From: Alkaliphilus pronyensis
GTDB taxonomy: Bacteria; Bacillota; Clostridia; Peptostreptococcales; Natronincolaceae
Length of the DNA: 64,000 nt
Assembly (NCBI RefSeq): GCF_009017275.1
Contig: NZ_WBZC01000004.1
Span: 1 to 64,000 of the forward strand
Direction of reading: 5' to 3'
A program made the position numbers and the translations under genes. Shown in pieces: positions 54,233 through 62,873 of this stretch. The notes beneath the pieces were generated by a model, which was not told where the DNA came from, did not search any database, and saw nothing but the letters and a program-made list of their open reading frames with translations. Position 1 is the first letter of the stretch; every line of letters starts with the position of its first letter.

Positions 54233-54277
54233 ATTGTATACAATCTATATTATACTTTTTTTTATACTATAAATCAA
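54233..54277 (-). promoter_or_regulatory. Promoter and GntR-type palindrome before pduL-deoC
   Basis: -35 TTGATT (54272-54277), 17 bp, -10 TATAAT (54249-54254) on the minus strand. Just downstream lies the palindrome ATTGTATACAAT (54233-54244), which fits GntR-family operators. A further ACTATAG repeat pair surrounds GGAGG nearer the start. Confidence 0.75.
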
Positions 54278-54382
54278 ATGTTCCATACAAACAGATACAG
54301 GATAAAGCTATGTTTTTTTATCTGATGCTTGTGGCATTTTTCAGTGACTTAAGGAGGGGTAATGTTTGTGACAATGCTTAGA

Positions 54383-55387
54383 CTATTCATTATAAAGCTG
54401 GTTGAACAAGGAATAATTATCTGTTTCTTTTTCTTTACTGTTTAATACCCTCGATATAACTGTTATTGCTGTTAAGCCCATAGATAAACCTGCTACAGTC
54501 ATATAGTATAGGGAGAAGGGTGTATAGAAAGCCCCTAAAATCAAAAATACACTTAATAGAAAATAGCTTTTCGATTTATTTTTTGCCAAAAGTGCATTTT
54601 TATATTTTCTCCAACCTGCCCTTCTTCTTGATATTGTATTCTCTATTATCTCATCTATTTCTTCATCTGTAGGAAACATATTACTATTTTCAATAAGCTT
54701 AAGTAGCTGTTCTTTTTTTATTAGTAAAACTCTATATTTTTTACTTAACAGGTTTGCAAAGTCCCAAGAATCCTTAGTAAAATCTGAGGTTGTTATTAAA
54801 ACATTTTTCTTTATTTTCATTTTTTTTAGCAAGCTTAAGGTCTCCTTTATTTCCTTCATCTCGACAAAGTCTTCATTTTTGTAGGCATAAAAGGATACTA
54901 ATATAGCTTCATTTTTATATGTTGCTTCATGTATTATTATGTTGTTATTTTTATATATTTCCTTTAAATTCATGAATCCAAGCTTTTTATATAGCTGCTC
55001 TACAAACTCCCTTAGCTCATCTATAGTTTTGTTTAATATATCCTTATAGACCTTTTTGCATGCAATATCAAATCGCTTCTGACCTTTTAAGTATTCTAGC
55101 TTTTTATTTCTAATTGTTAGTGATATATAATGTCCTACAGATATTACTATTACTGTTACAGCAAGTGAAGCTAATAGGCTATATAAATATGTATTAATTA
55201 ATAAAAAGAAAATCATAAAAAAGGCGATTCTTATTAAAGAAAAGTCGATTATTTTAGCACCATCGCTTCTGGTATCTTCCTTTGAGCTCATATAAAATGC
55301 TTTAAATCTTTTACTATTTGATCTACTGCTTTTATAGCCTTTAGCCTTTGTCATAAGCAGCTGTAAATAGTTTGTAATTTTACTCAT
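54383..55387 (-). CDS. Mrr-like (DUF2034) membrane restriction-type endonuclease domain protein
   Basis: A 334-residue protein with two TM segments near 50-95 (ISLIRIAFFMIFFLLINTYL, then SLAVTVIVISVGHYI), a cytosolic middle part resembling the Mrr-cat endonuclease fold (FVEQLYKKLGFMNLKEIYKN...IIHEATYKNEAILVSFYAYK) and further TM segments near the C-terminus. The D-(D/E)xK pattern is not complete in what I see (E-A-T-Y-K-N-E-A). Catalytic activity is uncertain. No methyltransferase is adjacent. Confidence 0.6.
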   Translation of the reverse strand: MSKITNYLQLLMTKAKGYKSSRSNSKRFKAFYMSSKEDTRSDGAKIIDFSLIRIAFFMIFFLLINTYLYSLLASLAVTVIVISVGHYISLTIRNKKLEYLKGQKRFDIACKKVYKDILNKTIDELREFVEQLYKKLGFMNLKEIYKNNNIIIHEATYKNEAILVSFYAYKNEDFVEMKEIKETLSLLKKMKIKKNVLITTSDFTKDSWDFANLLSKKYRVLLIKKEQLLKLIENSNMFPTDEEIDEIIENTISRRRAGWRKYKNALLAKNKSKSYFLLSVFLILGAFYTPFSLYYMTVAGLSMGLTAITVISRVLNSKEKETDNYSLFNQLYNE

Positions 55388-55448
55388 TGCTTATCTCCTC
55401 CATTGAAAAAATAACCCTACATCAAAGGCAAGGTTATAATAATTATTG

Positions 55449-55709
55449 TTAATCCATTTCCTCGATGGCATTAATTAAGTAATCAACACCTATTTCATCG
55501 AGATTTATCATTTTTACATACTTATTATTATCTGTTATTTTTAGTTCTCCCGTCATATTATGGGCTAAATAGTCTTTGTTATTAAAGGAGTAAACTATAG
55601 CATCTATAGGCTTTTCTGAATTATCTACAGAAGTAATGCTATAGCCAGCCTCCCTTAACAGCTTAGCTGCATCATGTAGCCCTTCCTGTATTGCTATAAC
55701 TTTTTTCAT
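55449..55709 (-). CDS. ykuS: YkuS family protein (UPF0180)
   Basis: An 86-residue small protein starting MKKVIAIQEGLHDAAKLLREAGY, matching UPF0180/YkuS. A DAIVYSFNNKDYLAHNMTG segment is at about 50-68. Function unknown. Located between an Mrr-like gene and the hairpin repeat. Confidence 0.85.
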   Translation of the reverse strand: MKKVIAIQEGLHDAAKLLREAGYSITSVDNSEKPIDAIVYSFNNKDYLAHNMTGELKITDNNKYVKMINLDEIGVDYLINAIEEMD

Positions 55710-55723
55710 GTAAACCTACCTCC

Positions 55724-55850
55724 CAGTTTTATCTCAGCGGTGTTACTAATACTCCCGCTTCTTAAGCGGGATATAAGTGCCACCAAGCTTCGAAATAAGC
55801 GGAACTAGAGTACAGGTGGAGTACAAGCTCCATCTGAACTAAGTTTTCTT
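55724..55850 (-). repeat. 62-bp hairpin repeat, copy 2, with adjacent second hairpin
   Basis: Inverted copy of the 11272-11335 repeat (CTCCCGCTT-CTT-AAGCGGGA stem). Directly beside it, a second hairpin (about 55816-55841: CAGGTGGAG/CTCCATCTG) exists only here. Nothing encoding a transposase. The first 62 bp are the shared part. Confidence 0.6.
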
Positions 55851-55875
55851 TATTTTTAGCATTTTATCGAATAAA

Positions 55876-55903
55876 ATACACCCCCATTTTAATGGAGGTG
55901 TAT
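55876..55903 (-). terminator. Terminator of the 56-codon gene
   Basis: TACACC-TCCATT/AATGG-GGGTGTA type stem with wobble pairs and TTTTATT after it on the minus strand, just beyond the small gene's stop. Confidence 0.75.
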
Positions 55904-55906
55904 CTA

Positions 55907-56077
55907 CTATCCCATTGCTCTTTCTAGCTTGTCTAAATGTTGAAGTGGAAAGTGCTTTAATAGCTCCTTAAACTCATCAACTGTTAAGCCTTGAGTTGTT
56001 GTATAAATTTCTATCTTTCCATCTACGTCTGCCTGTATAAACCGTTGCTTAATTTCCTGAAAGTTAGTTGTACTCAT
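55907..56077 (-). CDS. 56-residue small protein (helical, uncharacterised)
   Basis: ATG at 56077 behind a strong CAAGGAGGG, reading MSTTNFQEIKQRFIQADVDG, ending HLDKLERAMG. Codon use is like the flanking genes and a terminator follows the stop, so this is a real small gene. It probably forms helices with GLTVDEFKELLKHFP as a core. No family recognised. Confidence 0.8.
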   Translation of the reverse strand: MSTTNFQEIKQRFIQADVDGKIEIYTTTQGLTVDEFKELLKHFPLQHLDKLERAMG

Positions 56078-56151
56078 TCAATAACCCTCCTTGAATAGTC
56101 TTTAATAATAGTATGGAAAAAAAACATTGTTACTATTCAAGTATTTATTTA

Positions 56152-56691
56152 TTATTGATAAGCTTCTTCTTTTAGAACTGCAATGTATGGAAGGTTTCTA
56201 TACCTTTCTGCATAGTCTATACCGTATCCTACTATAAACTTATCTGGAATATTAAAGCCTATATAATCTAAGCTAATATTACATTTTCTTCTCTCAGGCT
56301 TATCGAGAAGGGCACATATTTTTAAGCTTTCCAGCTTCCTAGACATCAGATTTTCTGTTAAGTACTTTAATGTTAAGCCTGTGTCTACTATATCCTCAAC
56401 GATGATAACATGCTTACCCTCTATATCAGTGTCTAAATCCTTAATTATTCTAACTACACCAGAGCTTTCGGTAGATTGTCCATAGCTTGAAACAGCCATG
56501 AAATCTACATATACAGGGATATTTACTTCTCTTATTAAATCACCTAAAAAAACATTAGCCCCCTTTAAAACCCCTACAACTAAAATTTCGTTTTTATCTT
56601 TATAGTCCTTCGTTATTTGCATTCCAATTTCTTTAACCTTTTTTGCTATTTCATCTTTAGTAAACAGTATTTCTTCTACATCCTTTTTCAT
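56152..56691 (-). CDS. hpt: Hypoxanthine phosphoribosyltransferase
   Basis: Purine salvage enzyme making IMP/GMP from hypoxanthine/guanine and PRPP. The 179 residues have the PRPP loop VIIVEDIVDTGLTLKYL (about 96-112) and DFMAVSSYGQSTESSG (about 61-76), with the C-terminal YGIDYAERYRNLPYIA. Standalone. Confidence 0.97.
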   Translation of the reverse strand: MKKDVEEILFTKDEIAKKVKEIGMQITKDYKDKNEILVVGVLKGANVFLGDLIREVNIPVYVDFMAVSSYGQSTESSGVVRIIKDLDTDIEGKHVIIVEDIVDTGLTLKYLTENLMSRKLESLKICALLDKPERRKCNISLDYIGFNIPDKFIVGYGIDYAERYRNLPYIAVLKEEAYQ

Positions 56692-56945
56692 AACATCACC
56701 CCTAGTAGTATTTTACAATCTAATTATAGCATATGTAAGTAATATTATGAATATTATTTTACTTATTTAGTATATAATACGTTATAGCATGAACTATTTT
56801 TATTTTACTTTTGGAAATTAACATATTTTAAGTCTGATTCTATGTTGATATATAATTATCAAAAACATTTATTTATATTGATATTATATCATTTATATTT
56901 TGTTACATTTATGATATAATTATATTACTAATATTTAATAAATAA

Positions 56946-56972
56946 AAATAAGGGCTTAATCGCCCTTATTTA
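56946..56972 (-). terminator. Terminator of the oppABCDF operon
   Basis: AAATAAGGGC/GCCCTTATTT stem with a 6-nt loop and TTTTTATTTA on the minus strand. Confidence 0.9.
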
Positions 56973-56979
56973 ATAAAAA

Positions 56980-57951
56980 CTATACTGTTGCTTCCTTTAG
57001 ATTATTAGTAAAATGACAAGCAACAAAACGATCATTTCCAATATCCTCTAGTTCAGGTGTCTTTTCATTGCATATTGGTTGACGGTAACGACATCTTCCA
57101 TAAAAACGACAACCTTCTGGTGGATTTATTGGACTCGGTACATCTCCTTCAAGTATAATACGTTCACGCTTAACTTCTATACTTGGAACAGGAATAGCTG
57201 ATAATAGAGCTTGAGTATATGGATGCTTCGGCTCTTTAAACATTGATTTATAATCTGAAAGCTCAACAATTTTACCGAGGTACATTACAGCTATACGGTC
57301 ACTCACATGCTTAACAACACTTAAGTCATGAGAGATAAACAGATATGTTAAACTAAATTCTTTTTGTAAATCATCCATAAGATTTAATATCTGTGCCTGA
57401 ATCGATACATCTAATGCTGAAACAGGTTCGTCTTGAACAATAAACTTAGGCTTTAATGCTAATGCTCTTGCAATACCTATTCTCTGTCTTCTTCCACCAT
57501 CTAACTCATGGGGATAGGTATTAACCAATCTTTCTGCAAGTCCAACAGTATCCATAAGCTCAGCAACTCTTTTTGACATATCAATTTTATCTTTATATAT
57601 TTTATTAACACGTAATGGCTCTGCAATGATTTCCGAAACGCTCATTCTAGGATTTAAAGAAGCAAATGGGTCCTGAAATACTATTTGCATTTCTTTACGC
57701 ATTTCCCGCATTTCATCCTTACTAAATTGTAATATATCCTTATCCTCAAAGATTATTTCACCACCAGTTGCCTCTAGTAAACGTAGAACAACCCTTCCTG
57801 TGGTTGATTTACCACATCCTGATTCACCCACTAGGCCCAATGTTTCACCTTTATTTATAAAAAAGTTTACATCATCAACTGCGTGTAGTAATCCTTTTTT
57901 TGTACTGAAGTATTTCTTTAGGTTTCTAACCTCCAATAATCTTTCCTGCAT
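56980..57951 (-). CDS. oppF: Oligopeptide/dipeptide ABC transporter ATPase OppF
   Basis: A 323-residue ATPase energising peptide uptake. Walker A GESGCGKST (about 41), signature written ELDGGRRQR (about 152) in place of canonical LSGGQ, a variant I recall as frequent among clostridial DppF/OppF, Walker B IVQDEPVSALD, and the C-terminal CxxRC-type peptide-transporter motif (CRFYGRCRY). Start ATG at 57951 chosen over a TTG 15 bp upstream because GGAGG precedes it. Confidence 0.95.
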   Translation of the reverse strand: MQERLLEVRNLKKYFSTKKGLLHAVDDVNFFINKGETLGLVGESGCGKSTTGRVVLRLLEATGGEIIFEDKDILQFSKDEMREMRKEMQIVFQDPFASLNPRMSVSEIIAEPLRVNKIYKDKIDMSKRVAELMDTVGLAERLVNTYPHELDGGRRQRIGIARALALKPKFIVQDEPVSALDVSIQAQILNLMDDLQKEFSLTYLFISHDLSVVKHVSDRIAVMYLGKIVELSDYKSMFKEPKHPYTQALLSAIPVPSIEVKRERIILEGDVPSPINPPEGCRFYGRCRYRQPICNEKTPELEDIGNDRFVACHFTNNLKEATV

Positions 57952-57971
57952 TAATCTCACCTCCAATAATA

Positions 57972-58955
57972 TTATTTGACATTCTCTTCAAATAACAAGC
58001 ACTTAACGAAATGTCCAGGTTCAATCTCTGTGTTTTTTGGCTTTCTTTCTGAGCATACATCCATTGCTTTAGGACATCTTGGATGGAAGGGACATCCTGA
58101 AGGAATATTTGTAGGATCTGGCATAAGTCCTTTTATTGGGTTTAAGCGTTCTTCATCTTCCTCAGCATTTGGAATAGATCCAAACAATCCAATAGTATAA
58201 GGATGCCTTGGTTCAGTATATAATCTCTTCTTATCTGTATACTCTATAACATTACCTGCATACATAATAGCAACTTTATCGCAAACCTCAGCTACTACCC
58301 CTAAATCATGGGTAATAAGAAGCATAGAGGTATTAAATTCATCCTTTAAATGCTTCATCAAATCTAAAACCTGTGCTTGTATAGTAACATCCAGAGCAGT
58401 TGTAGGTTCATCTGCAATCAATAGTGTAGGGTTACAAGCTAAAGCTATGGCAATTACAACCCTTTGTCTCATACCACCACTAAATTGATGTGGATACTCT
58501 TTATGTCTATCTGCTGGAATACCAACCTTCTCAAGCATTTCCTTTGCCCTTTCAATAGCTTGAGCAGCGTTAACTTTTTGGTGAAGCTTTACTACCTCTG
58601 CAATTTGCTCACCAACAGTCATTACTGGATTTAATGATGTCATAGGATCTTGGAATATCATAGATATTTTATTACCCCTAATCTTTCTTAGCTCTGCAGG
58701 GGATTTAGTAATAAGATTTTCACCTTCAAAATATATTTCACCATTAACAATTTTTCCTGGTGGATTTGGTACCAGCTGCATAATGCCTAATGCTGTAGTG
58801 GTTTTGCCTGCACCTGTCTCACCAACAAGTCCTAGGGTTTCTCCTTTACCTATTTCTAGGTTCATATCTTCAACGGCCCTAACTGTTCCTTCACCTTCAA
58901 CTATATAATGAATTGACAAGTCTTTTATTTCAATAAGATTTTTATTGTTTTCCAT
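57972..58955 (-). CDS. oppD: Oligopeptide/dipeptide ABC transporter ATPase OppD
   Basis: A 327-residue ATPase with Walker A GETGAGKTT (about 45), signature FSGGMRQRV (about 157), Walker B LLIADEPTTALD (about 175) and the C-terminal CPFHPRCPKAMDVC zinc/Fe-S-like motif of OppD/DppD proteins. Partner of OppF in the same operon. Confidence 0.96.
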   Translation of the reverse strand: MENNKNLIEIKDLSIHYIVEGEGTVRAVEDMNLEIGKGETLGLVGETGAGKTTTALGIMQLVPNPPGKIVNGEIYFEGENLITKSPAELRKIRGNKISMIFQDPMTSLNPVMTVGEQIAEVVKLHQKVNAAQAIERAKEMLEKVGIPADRHKEYPHQFSGGMRQRVVIAIALACNPTLLIADEPTTALDVTIQAQVLDLMKHLKDEFNTSMLLITHDLGVVAEVCDKVAIMYAGNVIEYTDKKRLYTEPRHPYTIGLFGSIPNAEEDEERLNPIKGLMPDPTNIPSGCPFHPRCPKAMDVCSERKPKNTEIEPGHFVKCLLFEENVK

Positions 58956-58983
58956 TTAATATCACACTCCTCTCCTACTAGAA

Positions 58984-59892
58984 TTAGCTCTTTAGTCTAG
59001 GATCAAGTGCATCTCTTAATCCGTCACCTAGAAGGTTTAAGCCGAAAATAGTGATCATTATGGCTAAACCAGGGAAAGTTGCTATATGGGGGTAGTCTCT
59101 AAGATAATGTCTAGCATTAGAAAGCATTGCACCCCATTCTGGAGTAGGTGGTTGTATACCTAGTCCAAGAAAGCTTAAGCCTGCAGCCGATAATATTGCA
59201 TTAGCTACTCCAAGGGTTGCTTGGACGATTATTGGAGCCATTGAGTTTGGAATAATATGCTTAGTTATAATTCTAAAATCGTTAGCACCAACTGCTCTAG
59301 CAGCTTCAATAAACTCTTGATCTCTTAAGGATAAGACCGAAGCCCTTACGATACGGGCATAGGAGGGGATTGATCCGATACCAACGGCAATCATAACATT
59401 TCTTAGACCTGGTCCTAGTGTAGCAACAATAGCTATAGCAAGTAATATTCCTGGTATTGCCAGTAGAATATCTATACAACGCATTATTACGTTATCTAGC
59501 TTACCTCCATAATAACCAGCAATAGCCCCTAATGTTCCCCCTAAAATGGCTGCTATACCAACAGCTATAAAACCAACCTGTAATGAAATTCTTGATCCAT
59601 ATATTATTCTACTAAATATATCTCGACCAAAGTTGTCTGTTCCTAATAAGTGTTTACTATTTGGGGTTTGTAATCTATCAACAAGGCTTTGTTCATCATA
59701 ACCATAGGGTGCAATTACATCTGCAAATATAGCTGAGAGAATCAGTATTAATATAATTAACAGACCAACCATAGCGGCCTTATTTTTCTTCATTCTTCTC
59801 CAAACTTCTCTCCAAGGGCCACGCTTCTTTTTAGTACCATTAGAGGCCACCTGTGACTGAGGGTTTTGAGAAGCAGTCTTCACATTAGACAT
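58984..59892 (-). CDS. oppC: Peptide ABC transporter permease OppC
   Basis: A 302-residue inner-membrane permease with six TM segments, the first near 38-58. The coupling helix EAARAVGANDFRIITKHIIPNSM (about 200-222) is the EAA motif. Standard OppC N-terminal extension. Next to oppB. Confidence 0.96.
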   Translation of the reverse strand: MSNVKTASQNPQSQVASNGTKKKRGPWREVWRRMKKNKAAMVGLLIILILILSAIFADVIAPYGYDEQSLVDRLQTPNSKHLLGTDNFGRDIFSRIIYGSRISLQVGFIAVGIAAILGGTLGAIAGYYGGKLDNVIMRCIDILLAIPGILLAIAIVATLGPGLRNVMIAVGIGSIPSYARIVRASVLSLRDQEFIEAARAVGANDFRIITKHIIPNSMAPIIVQATLGVANAILSAAGLSFLGLGIQPPTPEWGAMLSNARHYLRDYPHIATFPGLAIMITIFGLNLLGDGLRDALDPRLKS

Positions 59893-59924
59893 AGCTTTAC
59901 CTCCTTTTCAACATTTTTGATTAA

Positions 59925-60854
59925 TTATTTGTATTGGGATTTAATTCTTGGATCTACGAAGGCATATAAAATATCTACACATAGATTTACAATACTAAAG
60001 GTTACTGCTATAAATAAAACTCCACCCATAACGATAGGTAAATCTCTTCTAAGAACAGCTTCTACCATTAGTCTACCTACTCCTGGAATTGCAAAGATTG
60101 TTTCAGTTAGTATTGCTCCTCCAAGTAAATAACCAAATTGAAGTCCCACAACAGTAATTACTGGTATAAGTGCATTTTTAAGGGCATGCTGATTAATGAT
60201 TTTAGATTCAACCTGTCCCTTTGCTCTAGCAGTACGAATATAGTCTTGACGGATAACCTCAAGCATACTAGAACGCGTCATACGGGTCACAATTGCACAG
60301 GAGGCTGTACCGATTGTAACAGCAGGTAACACCCAATGCATTGGTGTGCTAAACCCCGAGGATGGGAACCATCCTAAATAAACTGAAAATACCAGCATAG
60401 TCATTAATCCTTGCCAGAAGTTTGGCATAGATACACCAATTAGGGCAAGTACCATTGCCACATTATCAAATATTGAGTATTGCTTAGTAGCAGATATTAT
60501 TCCTGTAGGTATACCTATAGCTACAGAAACTAAAACACCAAGTGCTGCTAGCTTTAGTGTAGCAGGGAATCGTGTTGTTATTTCTCCAACAACTGGTCTA
60601 TTCGATGTGTAGGAACGACCTATATCTTGATGAATAACTGCATTTTTAACGTAACGTCCAAACTGAATAAGAAATGGATCATCTAAACCTAGCTCTTCTC
60701 TAAGTCTTATTACATCTGCTTCTGGAGCTGTTTCTCCAAGCATGATTCTTGCTGGATCTCCAGGGGTAAAGTACATCATTGTAAATATTATAAAGGTTAC
60801 CCCCATCATAACAGGAATCAATAGGAGAAGACGTCGAAATATATATCTGTGCAT
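59925..60854 (-). CDS. oppB: Peptide ABC transporter permease OppB
   Basis: A 309-residue permease, starting MHRYIFRRLLLLIPVMMGVT. Six TM segments and an EAA-like motif (YIRTARAKGQVESKIINQHALKNALIPV near 205-232). It is downstream of oppA after a hairpin, an arrangement that allows more substrate-binding protein than permease. Confidence 0.96.
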   Translation of the reverse strand: MHRYIFRRLLLLIPVMMGVTFIIFTMMYFTPGDPARIMLGETAPEADVIRLREELGLDDPFLIQFGRYVKNAVIHQDIGRSYTSNRPVVGEITTRFPATLKLAALGVLVSVAIGIPTGIISATKQYSIFDNVAMVLALIGVSMPNFWQGLMTMLVFSVYLGWFPSSGFSTPMHWVLPAVTIGTASCAIVTRMTRSSMLEVIRQDYIRTARAKGQVESKIINQHALKNALIPVITVVGLQFGYLLGGAILTETIFAIPGVGRLMVEAVLRRDLPIVMGGVLFIAVTFSIVNLCVDILYAFVDPRIKSQYK

Positions 60855-60891
60855 TTAATATCCTCCTTCCTAGTAGTACAATACTTTAATT

Positions 60892-60925
60892 TAATATAGG
60901 GTCATAGTTTTATGACCCTATATTA
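60892..60925 (-). terminator. Hairpin between oppA and oppB
   Basis: AATATAGGGTCATA/TATGACCCTATATT perfect 14-bp stem with a 4-nt loop in the 117-bp gap. The tail is AAATTAAAG on the minus strand, so it may act as a partial terminator or a 3'-end stabiliser of oppA mRNA. Confidence 0.7.
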
Positions 60926-60971
60926 ATTAATAATTGAAAATTTTTATTAAAACTAGATTTACTTATAGATA

Positions 60972-62549
60972 TTATTCGAAGTAAACACCGTGTAATGAGT
61001 GATGACCTGCTGGATGTTGTGTAAAGCCTTTAACATTCTTTTGAACACCAGCTAAGTTTTCACCTATCCATGTAAATACCCATGGAGCTTCGTCACGAAT
61101 GATTTCTTGTGCTTCTAAATAGTATTCTTCTCTCTTTGAAGGATCTGTTTCAACACGAGCTGCATCTAATAGCTCATCTACTCTGTCATTAGACCAGAAT
61201 GTTCTGTTTCCACCAGTTCCGAATTGAGATGAATGGAATAATGCATATAATCCATAATCTGGGTCACCAGTTACTGTTACCCAACCAAGGATAAACATGT
61301 CATGCTCTCCAGCAGCTGTTCCTTCTAGATAAGCACCCCACTCCATAACCTTAACTTCTGTGTTAATGTTGATGGCTTTTAACTGATTTTGAACTATTTC
61401 AGCGATATCCATTCTTTGTTGGTTTTCATTGGTCCAGATAGTAGTATCGAAACCATCAGCATAGCCTGCATCTGCCATTAATTCTTTAGCTTTTTCAACA
61501 TTGAAGCCATATTCTTCTAAACCTTGATGCCCTGCAAATACGTTTGGTCCTAATGGCCCCTTAGCAGGTGCTCCTACACCTTGGTATACAGCTTCAATTA
61601 TAGAAGCCATATCAATAGCATAGTTAATAGCTTGACGTACTCTTACATCGTCATAAGGCTTTTTCTGAGCATTGAAACCAATGTAGCTAGTTGAGAATGA
61701 AGGAGCTCTTTGAAGAACTAAATCACTGTTTTCTTCAACTCTGCTTACGTCTGTTGGAGGAATGTCATAAGCAATATCAATTCCACCAGTTTCAAGTTCA
61801 ATTGTTCTAGTTGTATTTTCAGCTATGTTTCTAAAAGTAACTTTCTTTAGTTTAGCTGGCTCTCCATGATACTCATCAAATTTAACTAATTCGATTGAAT
61901 CTCCAATTACCCAATTGTTAAACTTGAATGGTCCTGTACCAACTGGATTTTGACCATAATCTTCGCCACCCTCTGTAACAGCTTTTTCATTCATGATAGC
62001 CATTGCAGTATGGGCTAAATGAGCTAATAGTGGAGCAAATGGTTCTTTAGTAGAAAGTCTAATTGTGTAATCATCAATAACTTCTATTTTTTCACCATCT
62101 ATTTGTCCAACTATATGACCAATATGGCTAGAGTCTAAAGCTCTTAAGATAGTGAACTTAACATCACTAGCTTTAAGCTCTTCTCCGTTATGGAACTTAA
62201 CGCCTTGCTTTAACTTGAATTCAACGGTTGTATCATCAATAGATTCCCATGATTCAGCTAAGCTTGGTTCAATTTCCATGTTCTCATTTTGAGCAACAAG
62301 TGTTTCATAGATTTGCTTGCTTACTCTTGAAGACGGTTGATCATTTGTTGAGTGTGGGTCTAATGTTACTGCATCAGCACCTTGTCCAACGATTAATTCT
62401 TCTTTTACAGTTACTTCATCTGCTGGTTCATTAGTGTCATCAGTACCTGGAGTAGCTGTGTCGTCAGCAGGTTGACTACAGCCAACAGCAAATAGAGCAA
62501 ACACTAAAACCATGCTCAATAAAACTAATAGCTTTTTGTTCTTGAACAT
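60972..62549 (-). CDS. oppA: Oligopeptide-binding lipoprotein OppA/DppA-type
   Basis: A 525-residue extracellular solute-binding lipoprotein. A signal peptide ends with the lipobox FAVGC (Cys about 24), followed by a D/E-T-rich linker and the SBP family 5 domain (LTLDPHSTNDQPSSRVSKQIYETLV; LKQGVKFHNGEELKASDVKFT). First gene of the operon with a strong promoter. Substrate not assignable from sequence. Confidence 0.96.
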   Translation of the reverse strand: MFKNKKLLVLLSMVLVFALFAVGCSQPADDTATPGTDDTNEPADEVTVKEELIVGQGADAVTLDPHSTNDQPSSRVSKQIYETLVAQNENMEIEPSLAESWESIDDTTVEFKLKQGVKFHNGEELKASDVKFTILRALDSSHIGHIVGQIDGEKIEVIDDYTIRLSTKEPFAPLLAHLAHTAMAIMNEKAVTEGGEDYGQNPVGTGPFKFNNWVIGDSIELVKFDEYHGEPAKLKKVTFRNIAENTTRTIELETGGIDIAYDIPPTDVSRVEENSDLVLQRAPSFSTSYIGFNAQKKPYDDVRVRQAINYAIDMASIIEAVYQGVGAPAKGPLGPNVFAGHQGLEEYGFNVEKAKELMADAGYADGFDTTIWTNENQQRMDIAEIVQNQLKAININTEVKVMEWGAYLEGTAAGEHDMFILGWVTVTGDPDYGLYALFHSSQFGTGGNRTFWSNDRVDELLDAARVETDPSKREEYYLEAQEIIRDEAPWVFTWIGENLAGVQKNVKGFTQHPAGHHSLHGVYFE

Positions 62550-62599
62550 TATTTTTCCCCCTTTTATTTTTATATCTTTGCCTTTTCGGCAAAAATCTT

Positions 62600-62660
62600 T
62601 AAACGATCTGATGTTTATAATGCTTATATAATACTTACATACAAAACGACCTAATCGTTT
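62600..62660 (-). promoter_or_regulatory. Pair of operator-like inverted repeats upstream of oppA
   Basis: AAACGATCTGATGTTT and AAACGACCTAATCGTTT share AAACGA...TTT and bind no factor known to me. They also provide an outer pairing TTTAAACGAT/ATCGTTTAAA spanning about 66 bp. Their position downstream of the -10 suits repression. Confidence 0.5.
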
Positions 62661-62673
62661 AAATTATATGAAT

Positions 62674-62702
62674 ATTATATAATCAGTTATGAATATGTTC
62701 AA
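62674..62702 (-). promoter_or_regulatory. Promoter of the opp operon
   Basis: -35 TTGAAC (62697-62702), 17 bp, -10 TATAAT (62674-62679) on the minus strand. Leader of about 115-120 nt before oppA. Confidence 0.85.
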
Positions 62703-62827
62703 TAGAAATTGTAACATTTTAAATTTATTTAATAATTTAGTCTATTAATAGACTTATTAAATAGCCTAATATCTAGCCAATTATCCAGCAACCAGTCTTT
62801 ATATTTCAACAATTTACAACCTATTCA

Positions 62828-62851
62828 ATAGCAAATTTCTACTTTTGCTAT
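62828..62851 (-). terminator. Weak hairpin downstream of hbd
   Basis: ATAGCAAA/TTTGCTAT stem with an 8-nt loop and no T-run; could end hbd transcription only partially. Confidence 0.3.
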
Positions 62852-62873
62852 ATTGTATACTTTATACATATTT

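Larger units (their letters stand above)
62550..62873. other. Intergenic region upstream of oppA
   Basis: A 324-bp gap. It contains the oppA promoter (62674-62702) and two operator-like inverted sequences: AAACGATCTGATGTTT (62600-62615) and AAACGACCTAATCGTTT (62644-62660), both between the promoter and the start. A GCC-TTTTC-GGC hairpin is close to oppA. The rest, toward hbd, is AT-rich with a weak hairpin at 62828-62851. Confidence 0.65.
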
